The notes under the pieces: model-generated
What the model saw: only the letters and a program-made list of their open reading frames with translations
Databases searched by the model: none
What the model was told of the DNA's origin: nothing
Origin: an uncultured Actinomycetes bacterium
GTDB taxonomy: Bacteria; Actinomycetota; Acidimicrobiia; Acidimicrobiales; RAAP-2
Direction of reading: 5' to 3'
Length of the DNA: 15,284 bases
NCBI GenBank assembly: GCA_903893955.1
Contig: CAITOG010000246.1
Coordinates: 1-15,284 of the forward strand
Shown: one piece after another, positions 1 through 6,163 of the stretch
Numbering within the stretch: position 1 is the first letter of the stretch
Layout: every line of letters begins with the position of its first letter
Translations under genes and position numbers: made by a program

Positions 1-153
1 GCCCTCGACCTCGAGCGGACGCACTACCCGTTCGTCGAGCAGATCGCCAAGGTCAATGGGGGTCGCACCTTCTACACCACCAACGACGCCCTCGGCGGCT
101 ATGTCCTTCACGACTTCCTCGAGCATCGTCGACTCCTGCGTCCAGCAGGTTGA
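1..153 (+). CDS. C-terminal end of a probable VWA-domain protein (partial)
   Basis: Frame 1 is open from the first base to a TGA at 151-153, giving the last 50 residues of a protein whose start lies outside the window. The visible tail contains NGGRTFYTTNDALGGYVLHD, ending in a basic HRRLLRPAG. From memory, this resembles the C-terminus of actinobacterial von Willebrand factor A domain proteins that are often encoded beside a MoxR or magnesium-chelatase-like AAA ATPase (typical pattern: GGR-F-TT-LG-YVL-D). No MIDAS motif can be seen because that part is missing, so the family call is tentative. The reading frame has codon use like the flanking genes, with G/C in most third positions. The following gene, a WhiB regulator, begins 114 bases downstream and has its own ribosome binding site. 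Confidence 0.5.
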   Translation, partial: ALDLERTHYPFVEQIAKVNGGRTFYTTNDALGGYVLHDFLEHRRLLRPAG

Positions 154-214
154 CGATGTCACGGGCGGAAATCCCAATCCGCACTTGCATTTTTCTCCCG
201 AGTAGCGGAAGATG

Positions 215-234
215 ACATCGTTGTAGTTACATCG
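215..234 (+). promoter_or_regulatory. Direct repeat ACATCG upstream of the WhiB2-like gene
   Basis: The 114-base gap before the whiB-like gene contains ACATCG twice (215-220 and 229-234), separated by 8 bases, about 30-50 bases upstream of the start codon. The intervening sequence TTGTAGTT is AT-rich for this genome. It could be a regulator site or part of a promoter, but I cannot match it to a known consensus. No convincing -35/-10 pair was found in the gap. Confidence 0.25.
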
Positions 235-267
235 GTGCCACGAGATCGTGGTGCACTGGGAGGACCG

Positions 268-546
268 ATGGACGTTTTGTCACTGTTAGAGGGCGAAGAA
301 GAGCGAAGCTGGCAGACCCAGGCGAACTGCATGGGTGTTGACCCTGACCTCTTCTTTCCAGAGCGAGGCGCATCGACCCGTGAGGCCAAAGAGGTCTGCC
401 GGGGCTGCGTCGTGAGCGATGACTGCCTCGAGTACGCCTTGGCCAACGGCGAGAAGTTCGGCATCTGGGGTGGGATGAGCGAGCGGGAGCGCCGTCGTCT
501 CCGCCGAGCCCGTGCCCTCGAGCGCAGGGCAGCAGCGACCGCCTGA
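268..546 (+). CDS. whiB: WhiB-family [4Fe-4S] regulator, WhiB2/WhmD-like
   Basis: A 92-residue WhiB-like protein. Four cysteines lie in the family arrangement: C21 in NCMGVDPDLFFP, then C44-x2-C47-x5-C53, which ligate a [4Fe-4S] cluster. The GIWGG turn (65-69) precedes a basic tail, SERERRRLRRARALERR, expected to contact DNA. STREAKEVC and the EYALANGEKFGIWGG region most resemble the WhiB2/WhmD subgroup, which in Mycobacterium and Streptomyces is needed for septation and sporulation; such proteins usually act by binding the primary sigma factor. I chose ATG 268 over the in-frame ATG at 235 because GGGAGG sits 5 bases upstream of it, and the family begins near this point. Its TGA directly abuts the stop codon of the convergent formimidoyltransferase gene. 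Confidence 0.92.
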   Translation: MDVLSLLEGEEERSWQTQANCMGVDPDLFFPERGASTREAKEVCRGCVVSDDCLEYALANGEKFGIWGGMSERERRRLRRARALERRAAATA

Positions 547-1407
547 TCAGACGATTGCGACGCCGAGGCGAGCACATGCTGCCTCGATCGTCCGCTCCTC
601 GCTGAGATCAGTTTCCTCGAGGCGATCTGGGCCGACAGCCTCGAGGCAGGCGAGCGGAGCAAGGCCAACCAGCTCGGTTCGGGCGATGGTGCCACCGGCT
701 CGTTCAATTGCCGGGCGGCACCGATCGATCACCATGGCGGGCGTCTCGTCGACCGGATCGATGAGATTGCACGACACCTGGGTGGCGTCGCCCACCTGGA
801 GCCCCAACGTCCGCACACCCTTCGATCGAGCCGACGCAGCGATGGCACGAGTGGTGGCCAGATCGAGCCCCTCGATCCAGACGTTCCACGCCACGAGTGG
901 CAACCGGGCGCCGACGGCGACGGCACCTGCATGGTGGCGAGGGATAGCGGGACCGACATCGGGCCCAAGGTCATCGAAGGCTCGGCGCCGGATCTCTGGC
1001 AGCGTTCGTCCCACGTCGTCGACGTCGGGTCCATAGAGGAAGCAGGGAAGACCGAGCTCCTGGGCTAAGCGGCTCGCCGCATGATCCCGTAGGCCCTCGG
1101 CGTCCTCGATGGTGGCACTGCCCAAGGGGACGAAGGGGACGACGTCGATCGCCCCGAGACGTGGGTGGACGCCGCGGTGGGATCCGAGATCGATGTGCTC
1201 GAGGCTCCGACGTGCGAGCTCGAGCACATCATCGATGAGCTGTTCGCCACCGCCCAGCAACGTCAGGACGCTGCGATGGTGGTCGCCATCAGTATGCAGA
1301 TCCGCGCAGGCCGACAGGTCAGAACAGAGCTGCTCAAGCCAAGCGAGATCTCTTCCCTCGCTGATGTTGACGACAGCCTCAAAGGCCGCCGACTGCTGGG
1401 GGCTCAG
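547..1407 (-). CDS. Glutamate formimidoyltransferase (FTCD N-terminal family)
   Basis: About 286 residues. The N-terminal VVNISEGRD (12-20) and the block GSHRGVHPRLGAIDVVPFVP (75-94) are signatures of formiminotransferase. The HPR histidine (His81 here) should correspond to the catalytic histidine of mammalian FTCD. FLYGPD, RAIAASARSKGVRTLGLQV and QVSCNLIDP complete the fold. The family moves the formimino group from formimino-glutamate to tetrahydrofolate in histidine breakdown; some bacterial members act instead on 5-formyltetrahydrofolate. No other hut genes are in the window, so a folate-repair role is possible. There is no cyclodeaminase domain. The start is uncertain: no ATG, GTG or TTG lies between the end of the upstream WhiB-like gene and the conserved N-terminus. 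A CTG at 1407, overlapping that gene's TGA, gives the right length. A GTG at 1521 would add 38 unlikely residues. Translation is probably coupled to the WhiB-like gene. Confidence 0.85.
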   Translation of the reverse strand: MSPQQSAAFEAVVNISEGRDLAWLEQLCSDLSACADLHTDGDHHRSVLTLLGGGEQLIDDVLELARRSLEHIDLGSHRGVHPRLGAIDVVPFVPLGSATIEDAEGLRDHAASRLAQELGLPCFLYGPDVDDVGRTLPEIRRRAFDDLGPDVGPAIPRHHAGAVAVGARLPLVAWNVWIEGLDLATTRAIAASARSKGVRTLGLQVGDATQVSCNLIDPVDETPAMVIDRCRPAIERAGGTIARTELVGLAPLACLEAVGPDRLEETDLSEERTIEAACARLGVAIV

Positions 1408-1646
1408 TTGGCCAGCACGCCTTGCTTGCGACGCGCCCGGAGGATGCGTCGACGCTCGCGCTCGGAGCGTCCGCCCCAGACCCCGTGGTCGATGTGATTC
1501 TCGAGTGCGTACTCCAAGCACTGCTCCTGGGCAGGGCAGGTGGCGCAGATGCGCTGCGCTCGGATGACCCCGAGGCCATCGCTCGGGAAGAAGGTGTCAG
1601 GGTCTACGTCCCTGCACTTGCCTGATTCCATCCAAACTGCGTCCAT
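1404..1646 (-). CDS. Second WhiB-family iron-sulfur regulator
   Basis: An 80-residue WhiB-like protein with C11 (GKCRDVDPDTFFP), C34-x2-C37-x5-C43 (ICATCPAQEQC), the turn GVWGG (55-59) and a basic tail SERERRRILRARRKQG. All four cluster ligands and the turn are intact. It differs from the WhiB2-like protein at 268-546 in lacking the longer acidic N-terminus and the STREAK block, so it belongs to another subgroup that I cannot assign firmly. The ATG at 1646 is preceded by a strong AGGGAGGG ribosome binding site about 6 bases away. The gene is first in a probable two-gene unit with the formimidoyltransferase, whose likely start overlaps this gene's stop codon. An AT-rich upstream region carries a likely promoter and an 8-base direct repeat. 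Confidence 0.9.
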   Translation of the reverse strand: MDAVWMESGKCRDVDPDTFFPSDGLGVIRAQRICATCPAQEQCLEYALENHIDHGVWGGRSERERRRILRARRKQGVLAN

Positions 1647-1662
1647 GGGTTTCCCTCCCTGT

Positions 1663-1722
1663 CTTGCCTTTGAGTTTATATCAGAGTTTTGTTCAAGGCC
1701 GGTTTCTTTACTGGTTTCTTAG
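1663..1722 (-). promoter_or_regulatory. AT-rich promoter region of the second WhiB-like gene
   Basis: This is the most AT-rich stretch in the first 12 kb. Reading the minus strand, TGATATAAA (1683-1675) matches an extended -10 element (TGN followed by TATAAA). A perfect direct repeat, AAGAAACC-AGTA-AAGAAACC (plus-strand positions 1701-1708 and 1713-1720), ends 20 bases upstream of the hexamer. That is where an activator or sigma-region-4 partner would bind. No good -35 hexamer is present, which fits an activator-dependent promoter. This is read from sequence only. Confidence 0.45.
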
Positions 1723-1727
1723 GAGAG

Positions 1728-1756
1728 GCCTCGGCGAGGCGAGACCCCGTGTGGGG
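1728..1756. other. Two small tandem inverted repeats in a divergent intergenic region
   Basis: GCCTC-GGC-GAGGC (1728-1740) is followed by CCCC-GTGT-GGGG (1745-1756). Both lie between the minus-strand WhiB-like gene and the plus-strand small acidic protein. They might be regulator sites, or leader structure in the transcript of the 1796 gene. They are short, and some such hairpins are expected by chance at this GC content. Confidence 0.25.
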
Positions 1757-1795
1757 ACTAGCATGGGCCAGCACGAACCCCCCAGGGAGGACCCG

Positions 1796-2095
1796 ATGAG
1801 CCAGGTGATCGCAGAGGACGAGGAGCAGGTCGAGCCGATCGGTCAGGTCCGGATCGTCTACCTGGGCCCCGTCGAGCCACACTGGGATCTGCAGTCGATC
1901 TGGGGCGATGAGGAGGCCATCGAGGCCTTCAAGGAGCGGATCATCGCCCGCCTCGTCCTGCTGCCGCCGCACGACCCCCAGTTCCGTCGCAACCGCGAGC
2001 GAGTCAATCGTGACGGTGAGCGAGAGGCGATCCTGGTCGAGTGGGACCTTGGCTTCCCCGAGGAGCCGCCGGCGACCGAGGCCGCCGAGGCCTGA
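1796..2095 (+). CDS. Small acidic protein of unknown function
   Basis: A 99-residue protein with no function I recognise. It has an acidic N-terminus (MSQVIAEDEEQVEP), a core beginning GQVRIVYLGPVEPHWDLQS, a charged helical middle with LLPPHDPQFRRNRERV, and an acidic tail LGFPEEPPATEAAEA. There is no signal peptide, membrane segment or cysteine. The core reads like a small alpha/beta domain, and the balanced charge and codon use indicate a genuine protein. I chose ATG 1796 because AGGGAGG lies 5 bases upstream; the ORF remains open upstream, but that part covers the intergenic hairpins and the divergent promoter. It transcribes away from the second WhiB-like gene and ends inside a perfect hairpin shared with the convergent zincin-like gene. 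Confidence 0.8.
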   Translation: MSQVIAEDEEQVEPIGQVRIVYLGPVEPHWDLQSIWGDEEAIEAFKERIIARLVLLPPHDPQFRRNRERVNRDGEREAILVEWDLGFPEEPPATEAAEA

Positions 2096-2110
2096 GCCAC
2101 ACGGCTCAGG
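2091..2110. terminator. Bidirectional hairpin at a convergent gene junction
   Basis: CCTGAGCC-ACAC-GGCTCAGG is a perfect 8-bp stem with a 4-base loop. It sits where two genes meet tail to tail, and each arm contains the TGA stop codon of one gene (2093-2095 on plus, 2108-2106 on minus). No T-tract follows on either side, so this is at best a U-tract-free terminator, as is common in actinobacteria. Confidence 0.55.
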
Positions 2111-3281
2111 TGTTCTCGATCTCCGGCAGGGCCAGACGCTCGAGCCAGAGACCAGGAGCATCTACCTCTGCAGGCGTGGGAAGGCTGTTGCCTGACGCCA
2201 GGAGCTTGGCCAGCCCGTCCTCGCCCTGACGCTCGAGGACGCCGGCGATGAATCGCTGTCCTCGCTCGACCTCTTCGGCGGACAGGTCGAGACCGAAGAG
2301 ACCGCCGGCGGCCTGCTCGCCCTTGGCATCGGTGACCCGGTGCCGGTGCCAGGCCTCGACCAAGAGTGCGTGGCTGCCCGTCAAGCGCCTGGCGACGGTC
2401 GTGGCGAGGTGGTCGAGGTAGGCCCCGAGCACTGTGGTGGCTGCCGTCAGGCTGGACGATGACGCCATTGCACCCGGCGTGGCCAGCTCAGCCAAGAGCG
2501 CGTCCGGGTCGGAGAGCATCGAGCTGAGCATCTCGGGATCCCCTGAGCTGGTCATCTTCTCGATGAGCGATGCCTGTACTGCCATGGCGTCTCGCATGGC
2601 CGCTTCGAGGAGCTCTGTCACCTTGTCGGCGACGCTTCGACGGCCGAGTACCGCCGCCCCTGCCAGCTCTCTGGTTAAGGCGAAGAGGCGCACCTCGTCG
2701 AGCGGGAGGCTCCAATCCTCAGCGAAGGAGGCGATGTTGCGCGGGACGAGCAGCACCTCGGCGTTGGAGGGCCAGGGAAGTGGCAGGGCATAGGTGCCGA
2801 GGGCTCGCTCGGCCAAGTGGCCAGCGGCTGAGCCGAATTGGAGGCCGAGCAGCATGGGGCCGAGGGTTGCAGCGAACTGACCGAAGATCGGCGGGACGCC
2901 CTGCTCGCTGTCATCGCCGGCGAGCTGCGCCAAGGAGGCTCCTGTGGCCTCAGCTTGGGCCGAGACGACCTTCTCGACCATCGGGCGCCAGCTCTCGAGC
3001 TGCGCCTGGGCCCAGACGCCTCGGGTGACAGGCGTGATCGCGACGTCGAGGACCTCGGTGGTACCGGTCAGCTCGGCCACATGGCGCTTGGCGACATCGG
3101 CGACCTGCTCCAGAGCGATGCGCTCCAAGGGGTCGGGGTTGGCCTCGGTCTCCCCATCGGTGGCGACGCCGACCGCCAGGGCACGGGCGGATTCGAGCCA
3201 GGGAGCTCCGCCACCTTGGCCGCCGAGGATCTTGAGCAGATCTCCGAGCAGTCCGTCGAAGGGGCCTTGAGGTTGTTCCAT
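2106..3281 (-). CDS. DUF2342/Zincin_2-like protein lacking the metal-binding motif
   Basis: 391 residues. The block VLLVPRNIASFAEDWSLPLD followed by EVRLFALTRELAGAAVL (about 176-212) aligns by eye with the core of the actinobacterial Zincin_2/DUF2342 family, where a metal-binding HExxH or RExxH motif is followed by a helix containing the next ligand in an EGW/EGY motif. Here the motif reads TRELAG, so the zinc histidine is replaced, and the later EG motif reads LGAY (285-288). This suggests a protein that kept the fold but not the protease site. It has no signal peptide and is probably cytoplasmic. ATG 3281 was chosen because upstream in-frame ATGs fall inside the preceding gene. The PDZ gene ends 13 bases upstream, so the two probably form an operon, although a TAGGAT box at that stop codon could add a promoter. 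Confidence 0.75.
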   Translation of the reverse strand: MEQPQGPFDGLLGDLLKILGGQGGGAPWLESARALAVGVATDGETEANPDPLERIALEQVADVAKRHVAELTGTTEVLDVAITPVTRGVWAQAQLESWRPMVEKVVSAQAEATGASLAQLAGDDSEQGVPPIFGQFAATLGPMLLGLQFGSAAGHLAERALGTYALPLPWPSNAEVLLVPRNIASFAEDWSLPLDEVRLFALTRELAGAAVLGRRSVADKVTELLEAAMRDAMAVQASLIEKMTSSGDPEMLSSMLSDPDALLAELATPGAMASSSSLTAATTVLGAYLDHLATTVARRLTGSHALLVEAWHRHRVTDAKGEQAAGGLFGLDLSAEEVERGQRFIAGVLERQGEDGLAKLLASGNSLPTPAEVDAPGLWLERLALPEIENT

Positions 3282-3294
3282 GGTGCTCTCGATC

Positions 3295-4434
3295 CTACGG
3301 GGCGGCTGCCAGCGTGACGCTCTCGTGCGTGGTCTGGCCATGTCGGTCGACGGTGAGGTCGACCTGTTGCCCTGCGGTGCGGGCCCAGACGGAGTCGACG
3401 AGATCGGCAGCACAGGCGACCGGCTTCGAGTCGACGGCGGTGATCACGTCGCCGTGCTGGAGTGCCCCGGCAGAGGGTCCGGTGGTCTCGACGGCGACGA
3501 CCTGGGCACCTTGTCCGTGGTCATCAGCGCCGGTGATTCCCAGCTTGCCGTGGGTCATGGTCGAAGAATGGGCGAGCGAGCGAGAGAGCTCGACCGCCAT
3601 CTCGGCGGGGAGGTAGGTGCCCTCTCCAAGCGCAGGGTCCGAGATGCCGACGACCGCACCGTCGCCAGCGACGAGCAGCGAGGTCGCCGTCGAGGAGAGC
3701 GACGAGCGATCGTGGATGGTCCCAAGGGTGGTCGAGCTCACCTCGACCAAGGTGGCCGCAGCCTCGAGGTGGGCAGCCTGCCACGTCCGAGTGTCGTTCG
3801 CAGCGCCCTGGGGGATCGCCAGGGCGGTGAGGTCGGCGCCGGCCACAGGGGCAGCAGGTCGGGCCGTGGTGGTGGTCACCGGTTCAGGAAAGGTGGCGAC
3901 CGTCATGCCGGTGACCGGGTCGGTGGCGACGTTCGTGGCAGTCACCTGGTGACCGTTGGCCGTGGTGGCCCTGATGGTGGAGCCAGGGACGAAGGCCATG
4001 GTGGTCGTCAGCGTCTTGGTGTCGACGAGGGCGATCCCCTCGCCGGTGGCCTCCACCGCGCCACCTGAGGTCGAGGCGCTCACCGCGTTGAGGGCTTTGG
4101 CGCTCGGGGCGACTGATTTCGGGACTGCTCTGAGGGCAGCGGTGAGGACAGGGTTGGTGGCTGGCGTCGGCGGGGTGGCGACGAGCAGCGAGATCCCGGC
4201 GATCAGCAGCACAGAGGCGGCCACGCCCGCGGTGGCGATGAACCAGCGCCGCGGCGCTGCCGGGGCTGGCGTCAGCGCAGAGCGACCGGGCAGCTCGGCA
4301 GGGTGGATCCATGTGCGCTCAGAGGCAGCCGGGCGTCCGACGTGGTCCCGGTCCTGGCTGTCGTGGTCCACGGACTCCTCGTCCGAATCCTCATCGCCGC
4401 CGTCGCCGGGGGGCTGTGGGGCATCCCCGATCAC
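3295..4434 (-). CDS. Membrane-anchored HtrA-like PDZ protein with a degenerate protease domain
   Basis: About 379 residues. The acidic cytoplasmic N-terminus ends in TWIHPAELP (41-49), a motif I associate with actinobacterial membrane-bound trypsin-like proteases. One membrane helix follows (about 64-86), then a periplasmic trypsin-like domain and a C-terminal PDZ domain (about 296-375; KLGITG, GPSAGALQHGDVITAVDSKP). The trypsin-like part keeps structural echoes (GEGIALVDTK, TDPVTGMTVATF, GDGAVVGIS). The positions expected for catalytic His, Asp and Ser are missing: TTTMAF, TGM and STATSLL stand where TNNHVV, TDL and GNSGGPL are normal. It is therefore probably a pseudo-protease that senses or scaffolds. 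The start is uncertain: GTG 4434 has TATCCT 7 bases upstream, suggesting a leaderless transcript, whereas ATG 4518 would overlap the divergent mreB-like gene. Confidence 0.78.
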   Translation of the reverse strand: MIGDAPQPPGDGGDEDSDEESVDHDSQDRDHVGRPAASERTWIHPAELPGRSALTPAPAAPRRWFIATAGVAASVLLIAGISLLVATPPTPATNPVLTAALRAVPKSVAPSAKALNAVSASTSGGAVEATGEGIALVDTKTLTTTMAFVPGSTIRATTANGHQVTATNVATDPVTGMTVATFPEPVTTTTARPAAPVAGADLTALAIPQGAANDTRTWQAAHLEAAATLVEVSSTTLGTIHDRSSLSSTATSLLVAGDGAVVGISDPALGEGTYLPAEMAVELSRSLAHSSTMTHGKLGITGADDHGQGAQVVAVETTGPSAGALQHGDVITAVDSKPVACAADLVDSVWARTAGQQVDLTVDRHGQTTHESVTLAAAP

Positions 4435-4441
4435 GAACCGA

Positions 4442-4492
4442 AGGATACCGACCACGCGCCGTGAGGAACGGTCGGCCTCGGCGCCGTACAGT
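4442..4492. promoter_or_regulatory. Divergent promoter pair between the PDZ and MreB-like genes
   Basis: The 64-base gap holds two outward-facing -10-like boxes. On the minus strand TATCCT (4447-4442) ends 7 bases before GTG 4434. On the plus strand TACAGT (4487-4492) ends 6 bases before GTG 4499. Both spacings fit leaderless transcription, where the mRNA begins at or near the start codon. No Shine-Dalgarno sequence precedes either start. The upstream region of each promoter overlaps the other, so one regulator could affect both. Confidence 0.5.
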
Positions 4493-4498
4493 TGGCGC

Positions 4499-5503
4499 GT
4501 GCCCCGGGATCTCGCCATCGACTTTGGAACCGCGTCGACCCGTGTGGTGGCACGCGGCCGTGGCCTGATCTACGACGAGCCGTCGATCGCCGCGGTGGAC
4601 ACCCGGACAAGGGACGTGTTGGCGCTCGGCCACGACGCCGCTGAGCTCGTCGGTCGGACCGCAGACCACGTGGTGATGGTCCGGCCGCTCAACCAAGGTG
4701 CGATCAGCGACTTCGACATGGCTGAGCGCATGCTGCGCTCTGTGTTGGCTCGGTGTGGCGTCGGCCGGCTCGGCCGGCTTCGGGTCCTGATGACGGTGCC
4801 AGCTGCTGCCACCTCGATCGAACGGCGTGCGCTCAAGCAGGCGGTCAGAGGAGCGGGTGCCGGGCAGGTCTTCCTCCTCGAGTCCACGATGGCGGCGGCG
4901 ATCGGCTTGGAACTTCCCATCAACGAGCCGATGGGCTCGGTGGTGGTCGACGTCGGCGCGGGGACGTGCGAGACGGGGATGATCTCGCTTGGTGGCGTGG
5001 TCGCGCTCAAGGCGCTTCGCATCGGCGGACGAGATCTCGATCGAGCGATTGCGTCCCAGGTCCGCCAGAAGCTCGACCTCGTGGTGTCAGAGCAGCTCGC
5101 TGAGGATCTCAAGTGGAAGATCGCCTCGGTCGATCCTGGGCGAGCAGAGGTCATCGCCGAACTGCACGGTCGCCAGACCCAGACTGGGATCCCCGACACT
5201 GGGCAGGTGTCGTCGACCCTTGTGTCGGCAGCGATCAGTGACCTGGCGGCACAGATGGTCCAGGGAGCGGCCAGCTGCCTCGCTGACGCACCTCCGGAGC
5301 TCGCGCAAGACGCCATCTTCGAGGGCATCCACCTGATCGGTGGCGGGTCGCGGCTCGATGGCTTCCCGGCGCTGCTCGAGGCTGGGATCTCGGTGCCGGT
5401 CAGGGCAGTAAGCGATCCGGAGCACGTGGTCGTCGAGGGGGCTGGGCGTTGCCTCGAAGACCTCGACCGGCTCCGCCCGCTGTTCGCCTCAGCTGACCGC
5501 TGA
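4499..5503 (+). CDS. Divergent MreB-like actin homologue
   Basis: 334 residues, about the usual MreB length. IDFGTASTRV (7-16) is the phosphate-1 loop. YDEPSIAAVD, LGRT-like VGRTADHVVMVRPLNQGAIS (51-70) and DFDMAERMLR follow. VVVDVGAGTCETGMISLGG (148-166) is phosphate-2, and LIGGGSRLDG (279-288) is the adenosine motif. MreB proteins polymerise beneath the membrane and guide wall synthesis. Unusual changes: the conserved IEEPMAAAIG reads LESTMAAAIG (127-136) and GGGTTE reads GAGTCE, so ATP hydrolysis may be altered. There is no N-terminal amphipathic helix, and mreC or mreD is not adjacent, so this is a standalone paralogue. The start GTG 4499 has a TACAGT box 6 bases upstream. The longer open frame upstream (from 3956) is the antisense of the PDZ gene. 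The 3' end overlaps the convergent HEAT gene by 15 bases. Confidence 0.88.
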   Translation: MPRDLAIDFGTASTRVVARGRGLIYDEPSIAAVDTRTRDVLALGHDAAELVGRTADHVVMVRPLNQGAISDFDMAERMLRSVLARCGVGRLGRLRVLMTVPAAATSIERRALKQAVRGAGAGQVFLLESTMAAAIGLELPINEPMGSVVVDVGAGTCETGMISLGGVVALKALRIGGRDLDRAIASQVRQKLDLVVSEQLAEDLKWKIASVDPGRAEVIAELHGRQTQTGIPDTGQVSSTLVSAAISDLAAQMVQGAASCLADAPPELAQDAIFEGIHLIGGGSRLDGFPALLEAGISVPVRAVSDPEHVVVEGAGRCLEDLDRLRPLFASADR

Positions 5504-5504
5504 G
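5488..5504. terminator. Inverted repeat containing both stop codons of overlapping convergent genes
   Basis: CTCAGC-TGACC-GCTGAG is a perfect 6-bp inverted repeat with a 5-base loop. The left arm contains the HEAT gene's stop (minus strand, 5491-5489) and the right arm the MreB-like gene's stop (5501-5503). The two coding regions overlap across it. It may act as a weak bidirectional terminator; no T-tract is present. Confidence 0.35.
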
Positions 5505-6151
5505 TCCTCGTCGAACGGCTCGCGCCGCAGCATGGCCACCGCTTGGCGCACCTGCCAGTCACGATCCTCGCTGAGGCGATCGAGCGCGTCTTCGATGTCG
5601 GCGCCCTCGAAGCCACCGAGTGCAGCGACGCAGCGGCGTCGCAACGCGGGCTTTCCCGATGTCGCAGCCAGGACGGCGCCAAGCCCGCGTGGATCGCCGA
5701 GCGCGCCGAGCGAAGCGACCGCCTCCTCCATGACCAAGGGTCGCTCGTCGTCGCCGGCGAGTGCGACGACGACGTCGACCACACCTGGAGGCCTGCGATC
5801 GGCCAATGAAACCAGCACGGCGATGACCACCAGGTCATGAGGATCTTGGAGCGCCTGCTTGAGGGCGATGTCGATGTTCGACGACCATCCTTCCGAGCCT
5901 GCGATCTGGGCGGCTCGGATGCGGACCTCCGCGTCGGCGTCGCCGAGCGCCGCTTGAAGGACCTCTTCACTCAGCGCACCTCGACGATCGAGGCCGCTCA
6001 AGGCAGACGAACGGACCATCGCATCATCGCTGGCTAGCCCTTCGCGAAGGATCCTGAGCCCCTCTGGACCATCGCTGTGCCCGGCCTCGATGACCGAGGC
6101 GCGCAGCGTTGCGGCCGATTTGACCGGTACGGTGTCGGGATCGTGAGCCAC
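5489..6151 (-). CDS. HEAT-repeat protein
   Basis: 220 residues made almost entirely of paired helices of about 30 residues: EGLRILREGLASDDAMVRSS, EEVLQAALGDADAEVRIRAA, ALKQALQDPHDLVVIAVLVS, VALAGDDERPLVMEEAVASL, then ALRRRCVAALGGF and LSEDRDWQVRQAVAMLRRE. Conserved D/V/R positions in the DxxVR turns are typical of HEAT or PBS-lyase-like repeats. Such proteins serve as protein-binding scaffolds; no catalytic residue or membrane segment is seen. GTG 6151 is the likely start: CATACT lies 6 bases upstream, fitting a leaderless mRNA. The gene converges on and overlaps the MreB-like gene and diverges from the PDZ-Lon gene. A partnership with the actin homologue is only a guess from position. Confidence 0.85.
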   Translation of the reverse strand: MAHDPDTVPVKSAATLRASVIEAGHSDGPEGLRILREGLASDDAMVRSSALSGLDRRGALSEEVLQAALGDADAEVRIRAAQIAGSEGWSSNIDIALKQALQDPHDLVVIAVLVSLADRRPPGVVDVVVALAGDDERPLVMEEAVASLGALGDPRGLGAVLAATSGKPALRRRCVAALGGFEGADIEDALDRLSEDRDWQVRQAVAMLRREPFDEDSAVS

Positions 6152-6163
6152 ACCGGCAGTATG
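6128..6163. promoter_or_regulatory. Divergent start region of the HEAT and PDZ-Lon genes
   Basis: CATACT on the minus strand (6163-6158) ends 6 bases before the HEAT GTG at 6151 and lies on the ATG at 6161 of the opposite gene. On the plus strand TACGGT (6128-6133) ends 9 bases before an in-frame GTG at 6143. If that GTG is used, the two genes overlap head to head and each -10 box lies in or beside the other's coding sequence. Confidence 0.4.

Noticed and set aside
3280..4068. Long plus-strand Gly/Arg-rich ORF
   Set aside because: It is a shadow of the minus-strand PDZ gene, with low-complexity composition and no motif.
3956..4498. In-frame upstream extension of the MreB-like ORF
   Set aside because: It is antisense to the PDZ gene, lacks MreB similarity, and the actin motif begins right after GTG 4499.
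4570..5970. Long minus-strand Ser/Arg-rich ORF
   Set aside because: It runs opposite the MreB-like gene and in another frame of the HEAT gene; its composition is typical of high-GC antisense frames.
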